Assembly (NCBI GenBank): GCA_027919835.1
Contig: JANVFP010000016.1
Coordinates: 992,001-1,056,000, forward strand
Reading direction: 5' to 3'
Length of the DNA: 64,000 nt
Source of the DNA: Lentinula raphanica
Taxonomy: Eukaryota; Basidiomycota; Agaricomycetes; Agaricales; Omphalotaceae
In this document: positions 19,515-30,760 of the stretch, one piece after another
How the letters are laid out: every line of letters begins with the position of its first letter
How positions within the stretch are numbered: position 1 is the first letter of the stretch
The notes under the pieces: model-generated
The model's input: the letters and a program-made list of their open reading frames with translations, nothing else
Databases searched by the model: none
What the model was told of the DNA's origin: nothing
Program-made: the position numbers and the translations under genes

Positions 19515-20347
19515 CGAGATAGATAGCTCAAATCCCTCTCACAATTGCGCAACATGGGGGGGAATGTCAGACATGACTGTAAAGAGGAGGAGGGTGCGAG
19601 TAAGCAGCTCCGAGTCGAGCTACAGCCACTTAAGTCTGCGGTATGGTATTGAATTTCCGGATTTATGCGAATTTGGCTGTTTCCGGGTCCGTGTAGAGCT
19701 TGGGATAATCATGCGGAGTGTGCTCGCCTGCTTTTTTCCGCATCAAACGGTTCACGATACGGAAATAATAAACCAAAGTACTACTAAAAACGCTGACAGC
19801 GGGATCCTGGTACCATCTGGGAATCTGAATTTTGAATTCCGCTTCGCATCGAATGATGGCTATGTTTTGATGTACTGCACCAAGTTCAAACAAAAGAAGG
19901 AGAACGTGGATAAGCGTGGATACGGTCGGGAGAAGTGTGGCACTGTACTTCTCACAATGTACATCATGATAGATCATGATACAACAGTGTACATCGGCCA
20001 GCGAAGTGAGCGAAGACTTGAAACAGTTAATGAGAGAAGATGAAGATATACACTCCAGCATTTATTTGCGGGATTCAACGCAATATCGGCCTTGATGCAT
20101 TGATGGAAGGGTCTTCTCGTATTTTGGTACCAAGTTGGAGATATTACATTGCCAAATGCGAGTGACAAACCAGAACAAACCGGGAGGTTGAAGCTGACTA
20201 AGCTCAGTCGACGGTTCCTATCGCTTTCTGATTATCCATCTGTTCAATTCACTCCCATCCTCAATATGAGCTCGCCTCCAGATTCTTCGACTCCTCCAAA
20301 CACAACTCGCAAACTATCGACTTGCAACTAGTACTGTATCAGCAACA
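19515..20347. other. intergenic between two divergent genes
   Basis: About 830 bases shared as upstream DNA by the minus-strand DUF6534 gene and the plus-strand GMC gene. Two overlapping long open frames exist here on opposite strands (plus to 20043, minus from 20061), but neither has a recognisable motif. Confidence 0.4.
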
Positions 20348-23240
20348 ATGGTGGCCCCAAACTCTGCAGAATCCTTCAGCTCAACAACCTTTGACTATGT
20401 CATTATCGGCGGTGGAACAGCTGGGCTTGCCCTTGCTGCTCGGTATTTGCGTTCATTAGCGAGCTCTCATTGCGGAATCTCTAACTTCCGCTCTCAGCTT
20501 GTCAGAAGATCCAAACATCGTCGTCGGCGTACGTTCTCGTTTCTACTGGTTATTCCATGAACCACACCCATTTTGAAAATACAGGTCCTCGAGGCTGGAG
20601 AACATGTTCATGAGATGCCTGAAGTGAGTGTGCCAGGTGAGATCAGCTCTCAAGACTTGACTACGCGTCTGTTGAGCCAAATCGCGATCCTTGCAAGGCA
20701 TGATGGGTCAAGCTCTTGGGAATCCAAAGGTCGACTGGGCCTTTTCGACTGTTGAACAACCATTTGTCTTGAATCGGAAGATCTTCTCTCCACGGTAAGG
20801 CTCAGACGTTTTATGATCATCGTGTGTATACTTATGTCCATTGAACAGAGGGAAAGGCGTAGGAGGAACCTCCGCTGTACGTCCACTCTTCACATCCTCA
20901 GCCTCCAACAATTAATCATTTTCTGTCCAGTTGAACTTCCTTGTTTATCAAAGGTTTGTCGTTATCGTGCGATGCAGTAATTAATCATTCCTAACATCTT
21001 TTCAAGAGCATCCGAGGAGGACTTTAATGGTATGTTCAATAAAACCTATACAGTTCATCTTTCATAACTCATCCTCTTATCAGCAATCGAGGCGCTTGGA
21101 AACCCGGGTTGGAATTGGAAAGATGCATTCCTGAAATACCTTATGCAGGTCCATCTTTTCTTGTTCATCTCAGTAGTTTCAATGCTAATTGGTTATGAAA
21201 GGTGGAAACATACAACCCGCCAACGGATCCAGAAATCGCTCAAGACCCTCACATTGGCTACACGTCAGATTATCATGGCGGGAAAGGAGCGGTACAGGTT
21301 TCCTTCTCAGCCTGGTTCAACGATCATCATGCAAAGTTTATGGATACTCTGGTTAATATGGGGGTACCCATCAATAAAGACACTGTAAGCAATCATTCTC
21401 GATCTAACCACTTCGAGTTGTAGCTTATACTCCAACTTTTCATACTAGGGTAACGGGAGGAACATCGGAGCATCAGTTGGCCCGATCTCTGTGGATCCTG
21501 CGACAATGACTCGCAGCCATGCCGGGACTGTGAATACTCTATCATCACTGCCTTTCAAGCTTTTGCTGATGCAACTCGTTTTAGGCATACTACAATCCGA
21601 ACGCAGATAGGATCAATCTTGTCCTCCTTACCGGTGCCCACGTTACCAAGATATTGTTTGACACTCCCCCTGGAGAGCCTGTGGTCGCGACCGGGGTTGA
21701 GTTTTCGAAAGATTCAAAAACATATGTTGTACATCCCAAGCTGGAGGTGATACTGTCCGCTGGTAACTCACATGCTGATCTGCATATCATGGACACATTG
21801 CTGATAGTGGCGTATTCAAGGTGCCTTCCAAACGCCTCAGATCTTGGAGCTATCTGGTACATTCACTCTAAATATGTGCACTGCAATTTTTGACATATAG
21901 AACTTTTTAGGTATCGGAAAGACCGATGTATTGACAAAGCACGGTATCAAACCGCTTTTAGACCTTCCAGTTGGAGAAAACCTTCGTATGTCACCCGTTA
22001 CTATCTCGAGATGTAGACGAACTGACTGTGTATGACAGAGGTACGCAAGGAAAAGATACACGGCCAGATCAAAGAGCCTGATACCGCCCCTTTTGAAAAC
22101 AGGATCATCTTACTCTTCCTTTCATCCATGAAGTGCCCAGTGGTTCTGCGACATTTGATAGTCTGCGTGATCCAGCGTTCTTGGAGCAACAAATGAAGAT
22201 ATAGTCAGTTGGCTTCCGTTTCATGTTCAAAGTGTATCTGACACCAGATTTAGCAAGACCGAGAAGAAGGGACTGTTGGCTGGCTCCATCACTGCGTATG
22301 GTTACTTGTCTTCAGAGCAACTCCTTGAGCGCGAGAAATTACAAGCACTGCAGAATCAGATCCACCATGATTCGTCACTGACAGCATCACCAAGTTTGAA
22401 CAAGCAGTCTTCGATCCTCAAGAAATGGATCCCAGACCCTCAACACGCTCAGATTGAGTATGTTATCTTTCGCGATTTGGCGTCTATCGAAGTCTGAGCG
22501 TCACATTCCTTTTCCCTTGTCAGGGTGTTACAGTTCCCCTTCTTCCTAGCTTTTGGGCCACTGCCGGAACGTCACGAAGGCAAAGTATACCATTCGCTCA
22601 TGATCATCGGCCTTCACCCTCTTTCCCGAGGATCCGTCCACATCAGCTCCGCCGATCCATTTGCTCCCCCGGAAATAGACCCTCGCTACTTTTCCAATCC
22701 AGCCGATCTAGAGTACATGGTGGGCGGGGTCAAGTTTGCTCGGAAACTGATGCGCACGGAACCATATGCGTCCGCGGGATGTAAAATGTACGATCCTCCG
22801 GAGAAATCTGCGGAGACCAACGAGGATTTGTCGGATGACGAGATACGGGAATGGTGTAAGACTAGGGTTATTAGTATCTTCCACCCGCTAGGAACGGCAG
22901 CGATGATGCCGAAGAAGGATGGGGGTGTTGTTGATTCTTCGTTGAAAGTTTATGGGACGAAAAATTTGAGAGTGGTATGTTCTTCTGTCTTCTAGGGTGT
23001 CATTATATCATAACAATCGTGCTCAGGTTGACGCATCTGTTATTCCAATGGTATGTTCTTGACCTACTGTCATTTATCTTGATACTCAATCGTTCTCATG
23101 TACAGGAAATGTCTACTCACCCTCAAGCTGCCATTTACGCTATTGCGGAGAAGGTGAGTTGCCAGTTGATCATGACCCTTGTATTATATGCTTATTTGCT
23201 TATCCAGGCAAGCGATATAATCCGCGCTGCACGAGTTTGA
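20348..23240 (+). CDS. GMC-family FAD oxidoreductase (aryl-alcohol oxidase/glucose-methanol-choline type)
   Basis: Flavoenzyme oxidising alcohols. The FAD-binding motif VIIGGGTAGLALAAR is at residues about 17-31, followed by VLEAGE, the RGKGVGGTSA-LNFL flavin region, ILSAGAFQTPQILELSGIG, GENLQDH, and the C-terminal active-site block HPLGTAAMMPKKDGGVVD plus VDASVIPMEMSTHPQAAIYAIAEKASDII. The second active-site position is His in STHPQA. There is no obvious signal peptide at the MVAPNS N-terminus, so the enzyme may be intracellular. The gene has more than ten introns. The conserved GENLQDH can only be assembled by splicing through a 2-nt exon, 22039-22040, between introns 21986-22038 and 22041-22102. 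With that, the frame is continuous to the stop at 23238-23240. Substrate cannot be inferred. Confidence 0.88.
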
Positions 23241-23527
23241 ATGTCGATGAGCGCTGAAGATGAATGGGTTCAAGAAGTACGGCAAAGGTCTCTACTCATA
23301 TTCGAAAACTAGATTGTTGTTTACATGTACATATAACTTGCGAACTGTAGACAAATACACATCGATTTTGAAGGTCCTCGGGGTGATGAATAGCGAGCAC
23401 CCAATTTGGAAATGGAATATACTATTTTGGACAATTGTTTACACCGAAGGGTGGTGCCAAACAATGAGGTATCCTCTCGGCAAGCTGAATTCTTCAAATT
23501 TCTCTCTTCAACCTTTCATCTATCTTT
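23241..23527. other. intergenic, GMC 3' end and MDM34 promoter
   Basis: AT-rich spacer of 287 bases; no feature beyond expected UTRs and promoter. Confidence 0.5.
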
Positions 23528-25825
23528 ATGTCTTTTACCTTCAACTGGCCTCGTTTTTCGGACCAGTTTCACTACGATGCGATACAAATGCTCAACAATG
23601 CTCTCAATAAAGGAAACAAGCCACCGGTCATCGCAGACAAGATTGAAGTGGTAGAACTGGAAATGGGCACGAAGGTACGTCTTGCATGAAGCATATATCC
23701 TTCTTCCAGTTGCTGAAGGATTTTATCCAGCCTCCAGACTTGGAAGTACGTGAAATCGGTGAACTTACTGTGGATCAGTTTCGTGGAATTTTTCGTCTTT
23801 CATATGATGGAGACGCACATATTGTGTTGAAGACTAAAGTGCAGGTGCGGAAGAAACTGCTCGTAAACCGTCATGAGTACTCACCTCTCGCAGGCAAATC
23901 CTTTGAATCACAAGCAGCCTGATATCCATCTCATGTCCGGTACAAAAGGGATGCTTGCTGCCAGGCAGCCGCTCGTGGTTCCAATGCTTCTGCGTCTATC
24001 ACATTTCCGACTACGATCTATCGTCGTCCTCGTAGTCTCAAAACAGAAAGGAATCACCCTTGTCTTTAAGACTGATCCTTTACACAATGTAGATATCAAC
24101 AGCACCTTTGATTCAATAGCAGTCATACAAAAATTCATCCAACGCGAGATCGAAGGACAGCTCAGGCAGATGTTTAGAGAAGATCTTCCTGGGATCATTC
24201 ATCGACTGAGCCAGCAATGGATAAAAGCCAAAGTAGAGGCACCGTATTTAGCGAAACGACCCCCTGCACCTCCCGCGGCGCCTGCACCCTCTCCCGCTCT
24301 CGATCACGCACCAATACCTGCTCCTTTATCCTTCGACAATGTCGCGGGCATCCCCTCTGCTTCTATACCGCCTTACCTCCGTCCTCCTCTCTCAACAATA
24401 CCAGCTGGTGTACCCCGCTCACGATCCACCTATTCGGGCGTTACCGGGACTACGCGTCGTCCCGTCACTCCGAAATCCTTACCTCCTTCCCCACCTGACG
24501 ACGTACAAAGCACTTTTCCAGACCTGGAAAACTTCGATCCAACGTATGGACTTCGTCCCGAAGGTCTGCCTGCAAAGAGTGTCTTCAAAGGATTTAAGAA
24601 TATGTTTACTCCTAATCGAGGCCTTGCCGATCTCGCTGAAGAATCCGGTGAGCCCGAGGATGACCCTTATGATCACGAATATGACGACTCAGCCACGTAC
24701 GATATGGTCGATTGGAATGACGACGTTCCCGAATTTGCTAGTTCTACTGGGCATTCAAATTTCGCGGAGTCTTCAGTGGATCAGCACATGGAGTATGAGA
24801 CGATCCCTGCCGTTGGTGGAGGTAGTGTCATTCGCCCACGAGTCATACATTCCCAGTCCATGATCCAGGACCCCGCTGCTCACAGTCCGCCGCCGATATC
24901 CAGACGCGCGAGCCATCGCCCGACAGATTCCATATTCTCACCTCTACATGCCGGGATGGTTCTTGGTCCGTCCAGCGCACGGCTACCAGGTTATAATCCC
25001 TATTTCTCTGATTCAGCCACAGGCCTTGCTTCTCCCAGCTCTTCTCACATTGGCAACCCTGCATTTTCTTTGCGTAGCGCACCCCCGTTCCTACCTCGAC
25101 CCAAATTTGGGAGACCAATCACACCAGATAGCCTAGAAACATATCCGTCCCATTCTAGTGAAGAAAATACACATTCATTACTAACACCTAAAGAAGAGGA
25201 TCCAGTCCCAATTCCAATAACTGCCCGTTCTTCCCGCTCCCGTCGACCCTCTGTTTCCTCTAATCCAAGCAATTTCTTATCCAGTTCCCCAACGAACAAT
25301 ACTATTTATGACATGGAAGATGGAACACCCAAGATCATACTTCGTCCCTCTCCTTTAAATAACACGTTACACCAACTATCCACTCTCAGCCATTCCAACC
25401 ACACACTCTCTCCATACACTCGTTCCCTCGAGCATTTCACGGTCCGCAGTGTACCTCCACGCTATGCCGGAGGCAATTCTGGCTCGTCGTCTAGCGCGGA
25501 TCGCCAGCCAGTGAAAGCCAAACGGAAAAGGCTGTATCATCTAGGCGGTCAGAAGGCCAATTCATCCACATCCTTACCTTTGCCACCATCTGGTTCCTCC
25601 GACTACCGGGACCGGGAGCCTTCTCCAGACGCTAAACCAGATGCTGTACCCGAGTCGGAGTTTGATATCGACGTATCAGATATGGACCGTTATTTTCCGG
25701 TGCATATCGATCAGAAGAATCAGAACCAGTCGACCCAATTTTCAGGTGGTGCCGATCCTTTCAACCCGCCGAATATACACCCCCATCATTTTCGGTTACG
25801 GTCTTCGTACGTCCATCCCGAGTAA
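23528..25825 (+). CDS. MDM34: MDM34, ERMES tether subunit
   Basis: Mitochondrial outer-membrane subunit of the ER-mitochondria encounter structure, carrying an SMP lipid-transfer domain. Exons 23528-23674, 23731-23844 and 23894-25825 sum to 2193 nt (730 aa) in frame. The N-terminus [20 protein letters not shown] is diagnostic. The SMP domain spans about residues 1-215: [46 protein letters not shown] and a lipophilic strand region, ending [20 protein letters not shown]. From about residue 230 the protein is long, Pro/Ser-rich and acidic in places, probably disordered, as in fungal orthologues. A basic [13 protein letters not shown] motif near residue 640 also fits the family. Start choice rests on the conserved first residues. 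Confidence 0.95.
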
Positions 25826-26346
25826 AAAAAATTTGGAACCTTTTTTGTCAGTTTGGAGCCTAGGGAGGCCTAGGGACATTTATTCTGGGACAAGACTGTT
25901 TCCTTTTGTTTTATTGCTGATATTTCTTACCCCCATCTCAATTGCTGTTTTTTTTGTATTATTATCATTTTTTTCGTCTTTCAGATCATTTGTCATTGTG
26001 TATGGAATAGCGGAGGAAAGGCATCCATCACGGCCACAGGGTTCACCTCAAAATCCTGTCACGAACCGGCCAGCCAAGAAAAATGGAATTTTATGGTGGT
26101 CGTCAGTAGTTTAATCAGGTCAATCGACCACTAATACCTACATCAACTGTACAAAAATGCATGTGTCAGTTTTAGTCAACAGAAAACATAAATTGTCCAT
26201 ACCGTGCATGCTCGGAAGCCTACTTGTGTTCTGCCTTGCTACTGTGGCTTGACGCAGCTCACGAAAGTCATTATTTGAGTAAGTTTTGGTTAGTCCTGTT
26301 GCTGCTGACGAGCGCAAAAGCGCTGCTGGAGGTGAGATGACTAGTC
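25826..26346. other. intergenic between convergent genes
   Basis: T-rich 3' flank of MDM34 and the 3' flank of the minus-strand Virilizer-like gene. No coding or structured element seen. Confidence 0.5.
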
Positions 26347-29300
26347 CTAGAACATCCGGAACAATGGTTCTGGACGGTGTCGACGGCAGCGCAGTTGATT
26401 GGAAAGAAGGGGAGCAAGGATATCTTGAAGCTCTTGCAGCGAGAGCTGTAGGGTATCTGGTATATTCATATCATCCGGACTGAATATCTCATCCTCGTCA
26501 ACTGTGATTTTTGTACGAAGTTCGTCAAGTGTTCCATGTTGTTCCTTGGGAAGCGATGCCGATAGAGCATCATACAGGTCTGTCAAGGAATCAGCATTGA
26601 TTCCACAGAGAATCGCCAGCTTCTTTTCTGAAGGTTGTGAGGTTAACCACGTCATGAATGAGAGGATAACACCACTTCTTGGAGGCAATAGCTTGACATC
26701 GGATGCAGACGATCCAACTACAGCCAAAGCCTGTCCGGCAATCTGACGAAACATGGTAAAATCGAGGTTCTCTGAGGATAGTGTATTCAAGACGCCGATA
26801 GCTTTAGACCACAAATCAATGTCGAGATTTTTTGCTGGATCATTTTCTAGTCGAATTGTCCTAAGGAGTAGAACTATCAAAGCAAGTTTGACATCATCGT
26901 CGTAGTGTATTAATTCATCGTTGTAATGAAGCAACAGCATTTCCGTCACTGCGTCTAGATGAGGAGAAACTATCCGGGTAGTCGATAGATCTGAGAGAGC
27001 GGCGGAAAGACTGGCGAATAATACTGGGTCTCCCAGTGTCCGAAGACACCATTCGAGCATGTCAGACCCTGTTCGAAGCATGTCCCCTATGAGCCGGAGA
27101 TGTTGTCCAATCTGATATTGCAGGACAGTTTTCTGGACTTGATTTATCTCTTCCTGTGGGGTGAGATCAGTTGAAGACACAAGAGCCTTTGTGCATTGCT
27201 GAAGGAGCTTCATCTCCTCGTCGAACAAGTATTCCGCCATCCCTGCCAAGCCTTTGCTATCTAACCTCACCAGGCGGCGAAGGAACTGGACTTTACTTTC
27301 AACATCGAGTCGACGGAAGAACTCCTGGCTCTCGTCTAGAAGATTCGGAAGCACATGCAGTACCCAATGTTCTTCCTGGTCTTCTTTTCCTTCCTCTTTT
27401 TCAGGTATATCCTCTCCAGCTGTTGAGCCAGAGCTCGGATCAAGGAGAATACAGTCGATCAGAGTAAACATTCGCGAAATATGATACGCGGGATCTCTGC
27501 CAGACATGCCTACATCGTTCTTAAGCAATACGCTCATCACGATTTCTGCCCCGCTTTTGCCTCCCTGAGGCTCAATGAGGATGCCTCCGGGTCCGAAAGT
27601 GGATGCTTTTCGAAGAAAGTCTATGCAGGCTTGATGAGCCGATTGTGCAGCGTCAGAGGCAGGCGTGCCTTGTGCATATAAGATGCCAACTTCATCAGTA
27701 CATGTAAAGATATCTGCGACACTGAGGGCAAGGGAACGTAGGGTATATGCTGATATTGAGAATGACAACAAAGGCGGTTCGGCGATTTTGATCAGGCGAA
27801 TGAGAAGTGCAAGTATAGCCTCGGCTAGTGGGAACAGTTGAGAGAGAACCTGCGGAAGGGAAGATGTTGTTGCAGTATGGGGTTGGGTTTGTGACTGTTG
27901 TTGGGCAGGGAACGGCGAGACGATACGGAAATACCCGTTCAAATCCTGTGCTATTTCTGCTACAAGTTCTGCCAGTCGAGGTACGAAGGCCATCGACTGT
28001 TCATCCCATATCGTCTGCAGAATGTTCCAATCTCCTTTCTGTGGATCCTCTTTCAATTCTCGCTCCACCAACGCGATACTCACGCGAAGGATTCTCAGTC
28101 GTCTATAGGACAATGGGTGCGTGTTTGTAAAAGCCAACTCCTCGACAGCGGCCGGTAGACCATCTTCGACGACCAAGGCGATCTTCCGCATCGAGAGTCT
28201 GTCGTTCTCGGGGATGTATGAAAGAGGTTGTTTGAGCGAGAGAACGGTCTGGACGAGATCGTCATTGAGAGCGGCGAGTGGTTCATCGAGGAGGTCGGTG
28301 AGGATTTGTTCGCCGAAGATACCAGACTTGCGGGGTGTGTCGTTACTGATGATCCATTTCAGACGGAGTGTGAATTGGCGGAGGATGAGGAGGTAGTTCA
28401 CAATCTGTTGATAGAGTTAACAAGGGAGGGACTTTCATTTGAAAATCATGGATGCGAACCTCTCGATATTCTTCCGTACCCTGCCAGAGTCTCAGCACAC
28501 CCAATGTTCTCTCGCGACAAACATCATCTCCCAAGCTATCTGACCATGCCCATACAGACAACACACTTGCTACACCAATGAACGCTCGGACAAACGCAAT
28601 GAACTCGTCGTGGCTCATGGCTCCCCCGGTAAACATCGGAGCATTCGCGTTATTCCTGACGAACAACTTTGGATATCTCCTGTTCAAACTTGTAACAGTC
28701 TGCGGATTTTCCATAAGTTTGCTGACTAAATCTATATGTCCCGTCATACTATCCAACCAGATTCCCAGACTTTGTTCCCCCGAACCGATGTCTCCCAAAA
28801 ATGCGACGGCAGCTTCAAAATCAGCGTGTTGATTTAACAAGGCATCTTCGAAGATCTCCCAAGAAACAAGACGCGTCCTTAGACGCCCGGCAGCTTGGGT
28901 GGCAGATTTTGGTTGAGAGACGCTGTGAGGGGGCGAAAGAAAGGTCGATAGGACGTCCATGAAATCAGCAGTATGCAAGTAACGCGCGATATCGGCGTTG
29001 GAAGAGGCGTCGAGTAGGTCCAGAAGGGTGTCTGTATCGAGTGTTTCAACATCGAACACGGTGTCAAGCTCGATGGCTTGCTGTCATATTTGAGCATCAA
29101 AATCCACTCTCCAAACACCGTAAGTATGAGCTTACACAGAGAGCTAGCGCTAGCGATGGTCGTTGAGACGCGGCCAGTTTGAATAATTTCGCGATATTAG
29201 AGGCCTGAGTTTTGTTCTTCGATTCCATATGGTCTGCTACGACCTGAGCAAATCTCGTCAGCATGTCTTCTGTGATATCGTCTGAGACTGGTCTGGACAT

Positions 29301-30153
29301 GGCATCCAACACTGCTTCGATATCAAAATGCGAATCATCTTCACCACCGCTGTTCAAAGTCTCGTCGTCATCTTCTATGTTTGTTGGCGTTTGGAATATA
29401 TCTCGGTCAAAGTCCACGTAGAGATACGGGAAATCAGGATCGTCCCAGTCGTCATTATCCGGTTTGAGGCAGAACATAAGTCGTGATATGAGAGACAGAG
29501 GTGGTGACTCTTCTAGGAGGGAAAGAAGGTTTCTCGCGAGGAAGGTTGGATCGGAGGAATGGGCTGGATCTATTGACGCGGGCACTGTGCGTTTTTCCGG
29601 TGTGGGTACTGGTTTTGACACAGAGCTGGCAATTTCTTCCGCGGATAGAGGTGGTATGATGGTTTCTGACACGATCTCGCCATAGACTGCAAGAGAGAGT
29701 GTATCGAATTGACCTTTGACTATCATTAACCGTGTCGCGTACTAGATGCTCATAGTGAGTAACTATCCGAGTGCTATATAGCATTGAACGTACCTCAGTA
29801 CCTAAGTCCAGAGTACAATCGACCTGGCCACCAGCATACGCGATTGTGGTGGGTACTAGCGCGTTCGCTGCTCGTTGTTTCTCCTTCGAGTCCGAGGAAG
29901 GGTGAACCGGTTGAGCATTGAAGTACACATCCAGAAGGAATGAGTCTGGCTCAGTTTCACTGCTCGAGTATGAGCATATAGTCATGCGAGGTTGGAGGAA
30001 CACAAACCCAACGATATCCGGACACTGTTCGAATGGCTTACCGCCTGAGGGAAATATGCGAATGCATTTCACTCGGACTGGTTTGGCAAAACGTATTGCA
30101 GCAAGGCTAGATGGACCTTCTGGGACCACAGTACACCAGTGCAGGAGTTTCAT
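26347..30153 (-). CDS. Virilizer-like protein (VIR_N domain), m6A writer complex subunit
   Basis: Predicted scaffold of the mRNA N6-adenosine methyltransferase complex. Exons (minus): 30153-29794, 29741-29136, 29080-28460, 28404-26347; 3645 nt, 1214 aa, in frame. The N-terminal ~120 residues match the Virilizer N-terminal domain: LLHWCTVVPEGPSSLAAIRFAKPV, RIFPSGGKPF and FLLDVYFNAQPV. The remainder is helical-repeat-like and rich in leucine. The frame is open upstream to about 30226, but the first ATG is 30153 (MKLLHW), which I take as the start; an additional upstream exon cannot be excluded because a possible acceptor (cccaaacag) lies at about 30213. The gene is divergent from a tRNA gene 104 bases upstream, so its promoter must be short or overlap the tRNA. 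Confidence 0.85.
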
Positions 30154-30257
30154 GATGAAGGAATGAGCGGAAGACTCGCAACTGAAGAGCACGGTACGAT
30201 CCCAACTGTTTGGGTTTGTAGTGTTTCATCTAATTGTCTGTACCAGTAACGCCATAT

Positions 30258-30354
30258 GCCCCCGTTGTCTAATGGTTATGACGTCAGACTTCTATTTACC
30301 AAGTGTGTATGGCTATGAATCTGGAGGTTGCGGGTTCGAGTCCCGCCGGGGGTT
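30258..30354 (+). tRNA. tRNA-Arg (anticodon TCT) with a 24-nt intron
   Basis: Cloverleaf by eye: acceptor 30258-30264 pairs with 30347-30353 (one G:U), D stem GTC/GAC, anticodon stem 30284-30288 with 30320-30324, anticodon TCT 30291-30293, intron 30295-30318 after position 37, T arm gcggg/cccgc with loop ttcgagt, discriminator T. The internal B box is ggttcgagtcc. The intron follows the standard nuclear tRNA position. Confidence 0.93.
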
Positions 30355-30760
30355 AGACTGCTCGTGTGAACTTTTTTCTTTTGTCAAACATTGGATCTCT
30401 ACTGTCGTCTAGCTTGGTTACACCAGGCTAACTTAACTGTCGTGAAAATGAAAGGGTATGGTGAATTAGCCATTGATTACGCAACGAAGGACTATGTTAT
30501 TGCTATACCATGACCGAGAGGATGAATCAGTAACTCTGATTCGCAAGGAAAAGAGAATGCTCCATGAATAAATCCCAATGCTAAGTCCAAAAAGAGATAC
30601 TATAGTTCTACTGGCTCGGGTACTAAGACATACTAATAGACCTCGAAGAAATAAACCTTGAAACGCCATACATGCATCGATGTATAAAAGGAGTTTTCCA
30701 GAGCGTTGGCGGCGATGCGACAGCCAACGAACCCCGACTGAAAAATATCCCAGATGGCGG
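30355..30760. other. intergenic between tRNA and CorA 3' end
   Basis: About 400 bases with a T-run after the tRNA (ttttttctttt, 30370-30380) that would serve as the Pol III terminator. Otherwise no feature. Confidence 0.5.

Noticed and set aside
19501..20061. Two overlapping open frames of 130-180 codons on opposite strands
   Set aside because: The plus frame overlaps the likely first exon of the DUF6534 gene and does not begin with ATG. The minus frame lacks domain features. Treated as chance openness in a divergent promoter.
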